DNA from: Mycobacterium sp.
GTDB lineage: Bacteria > Actinomycetota > Actinomycetes > Mycobacteriales > Mycobacteriaceae
Length of the DNA stretch: 33,779 nucleotides
Assembly (NCBI RefSeq): GCF_008709575.1
Contig: NZ_VYIK01000033.1
Location: 365-34,143, forward strand
Direction of reading: 5' to 3'
The first letter of the stretch is position 1, and the number at the start of each line of letters is the position of its first letter. Positions 33,430 through 33,779 of the stretch are shown here, one piece after another. The position numbers were made by a program, and so were the translations under genes. The notes below the pieces were generated by a model. It saw nothing but the letters and a program-made list of their open reading frames with translations, had not been told where the DNA came from and did no database searches.

Positions 33430-33779
33430 ATGACTGGAGCGATCCGCGTCGACGGGCATGCCCCGCGTCGGGTTTTTCGCGACCGCCGCGAGGCCGGGCA
33501 GGTGCTGGGGAACCTTTTGCAGGCGTACAAGGGGAAACCGGATGTCATCGTGTTGGGCTTGGCGCGCGGGGGAATACCGGTCGCCTGGGAAGTCGCGGCC
33601 GCGCTGCGCGCCCCACTGGATGCCTTCGTGGTCCGCAAACTCGGCGCCCCGGGTCACGAGGAATTCGCGGTGGGAGCGCTGGCCAGCGGCGGCCGCGTCG
33701 TCGTCAACGACGACGTCGTGCGGGGCCTGCGGATCACCCCTGCGCAGCTGCGCGAGATCGCGGAACGCGAAGGGCGCGA
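33430..33779 (+). CDS. Phosphoribosyltransferase-domain protein (Rv2030c-like), N-terminal part
   Basis: ATG at 33430 opens a frame that continues past the window edge (116 codons seen). The N-terminus [20 protein letters not shown], then [34 protein letters not shown] and [23 protein letters not shown], is the type I phosphoribosyltransferase fold found at the start of Rv2030c, where it is fused to an erythromycin-esterase-like domain. Whether that second domain is present cannot be seen. It follows hspX by 31 bases on the same strand, as Rv2030c follows Rv2031c, so cotranscription is likely. Confidence 0.85.
   Translation, partial: MTGAIRVDGHAPRRVFRDRREAGQVLGNLLQAYKGKPDVIVLGLARGGIPVAWEVAAALRAPLDAFVVRKLGAPGHEEFAVGALASGGRVVVNDDVVRGLRITPAQLREIAEREGR

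Overview
The window is GC-rich actinobacterial DNA and almost certainly comes from a non-tuberculosis Mycobacterium. Recognisable mycobacterial markers are a 13E12-repeat (DUF222) gene with a mycobacterial SOS box, a DevR/DosR almost identical in its key residues to the M. tuberculosis protein, HspX, FdxA, a Tgs1-type wax ester/triacylglycerol synthase, three Acg-family nitroreductases, and homologues of Rv2004c, Rv2625c, Rv2005c, Rv3134c and Rv2030c. Comparisons with named proteins were made from memory of those sequences; no database was searched.

Layout. 1-343 is the start of a 13E12 gene running off the left edge. 416-5270 is a catabolic block: a PucR-type regulator (PruC-like) divergent from pruA (pyrroline-5-carboxylate dehydrogenase), followed by a second aldehyde dehydrogenase instead of the usual proline dehydrogenase. 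From about 5271 to the right end the window is a hypoxia/nitric-oxide dormancy island of the DosR type: a prenyltransferase-repeat protein with PEP synthase (5396-8694); tgs1 divergent from an Rv3131-like nitroreductase (8745-11401); a minus-strand run of norB, a Cys4 membrane protein, a slipin, a second nitroreductase, a universal stress protein and devR (17825 down to 11438); fdxA, a PPOX-fold remnant and a DUF2905 protein (18220-19144); a VapBC toxin-antitoxin pair; a five-gene group 3b [NiFe]-hydrogenase operon with its maturation protease (24393 down to 19862); a DosS-like GAF-GAF histidine kinase (24435-26141); a small unknown gene and a GarA-like FHA protein; an Rv2004c-like kinase divergent from a third nitroreductase; an unknown gene and a DUF1918 gene; an Rv2625c-like site-2 protease with CBS domains; a tandem universal stress protein divergent from hspX; and the start of an Rv2030c-like phosphoribosyltransferase gene.

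How it works together (inference). DosR-like palindromes (core GGGACTWWAGTCCC) lie 20-80 bases ahead of many of these genes; the best are before fdxA (13 of 14 positions) and hspX (12 of 14). The set looks like one response to oxygen loss or NO: NO removal (NorB), redox balance (ferredoxin, NAD(P)-linked hydrogenase, nitroreductases), carbon rerouting (PEP synthase, triacylglycerol synthesis), protein protection (HspX, universal stress proteins) and growth arrest (VapBC).

Most interesting points: devR has no sensor gene beside it; the only DosS-like kinase is 12 kb away, next to the hydrogenase, and has Asp where DosS has its haem-ligating His149, together with an 11-residue deletion in the haem pocket. 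norB is chained by start/stop overlaps to an undescribed four-cysteine membrane protein and a slipin, a candidate uncharacterised NO-respiration module.
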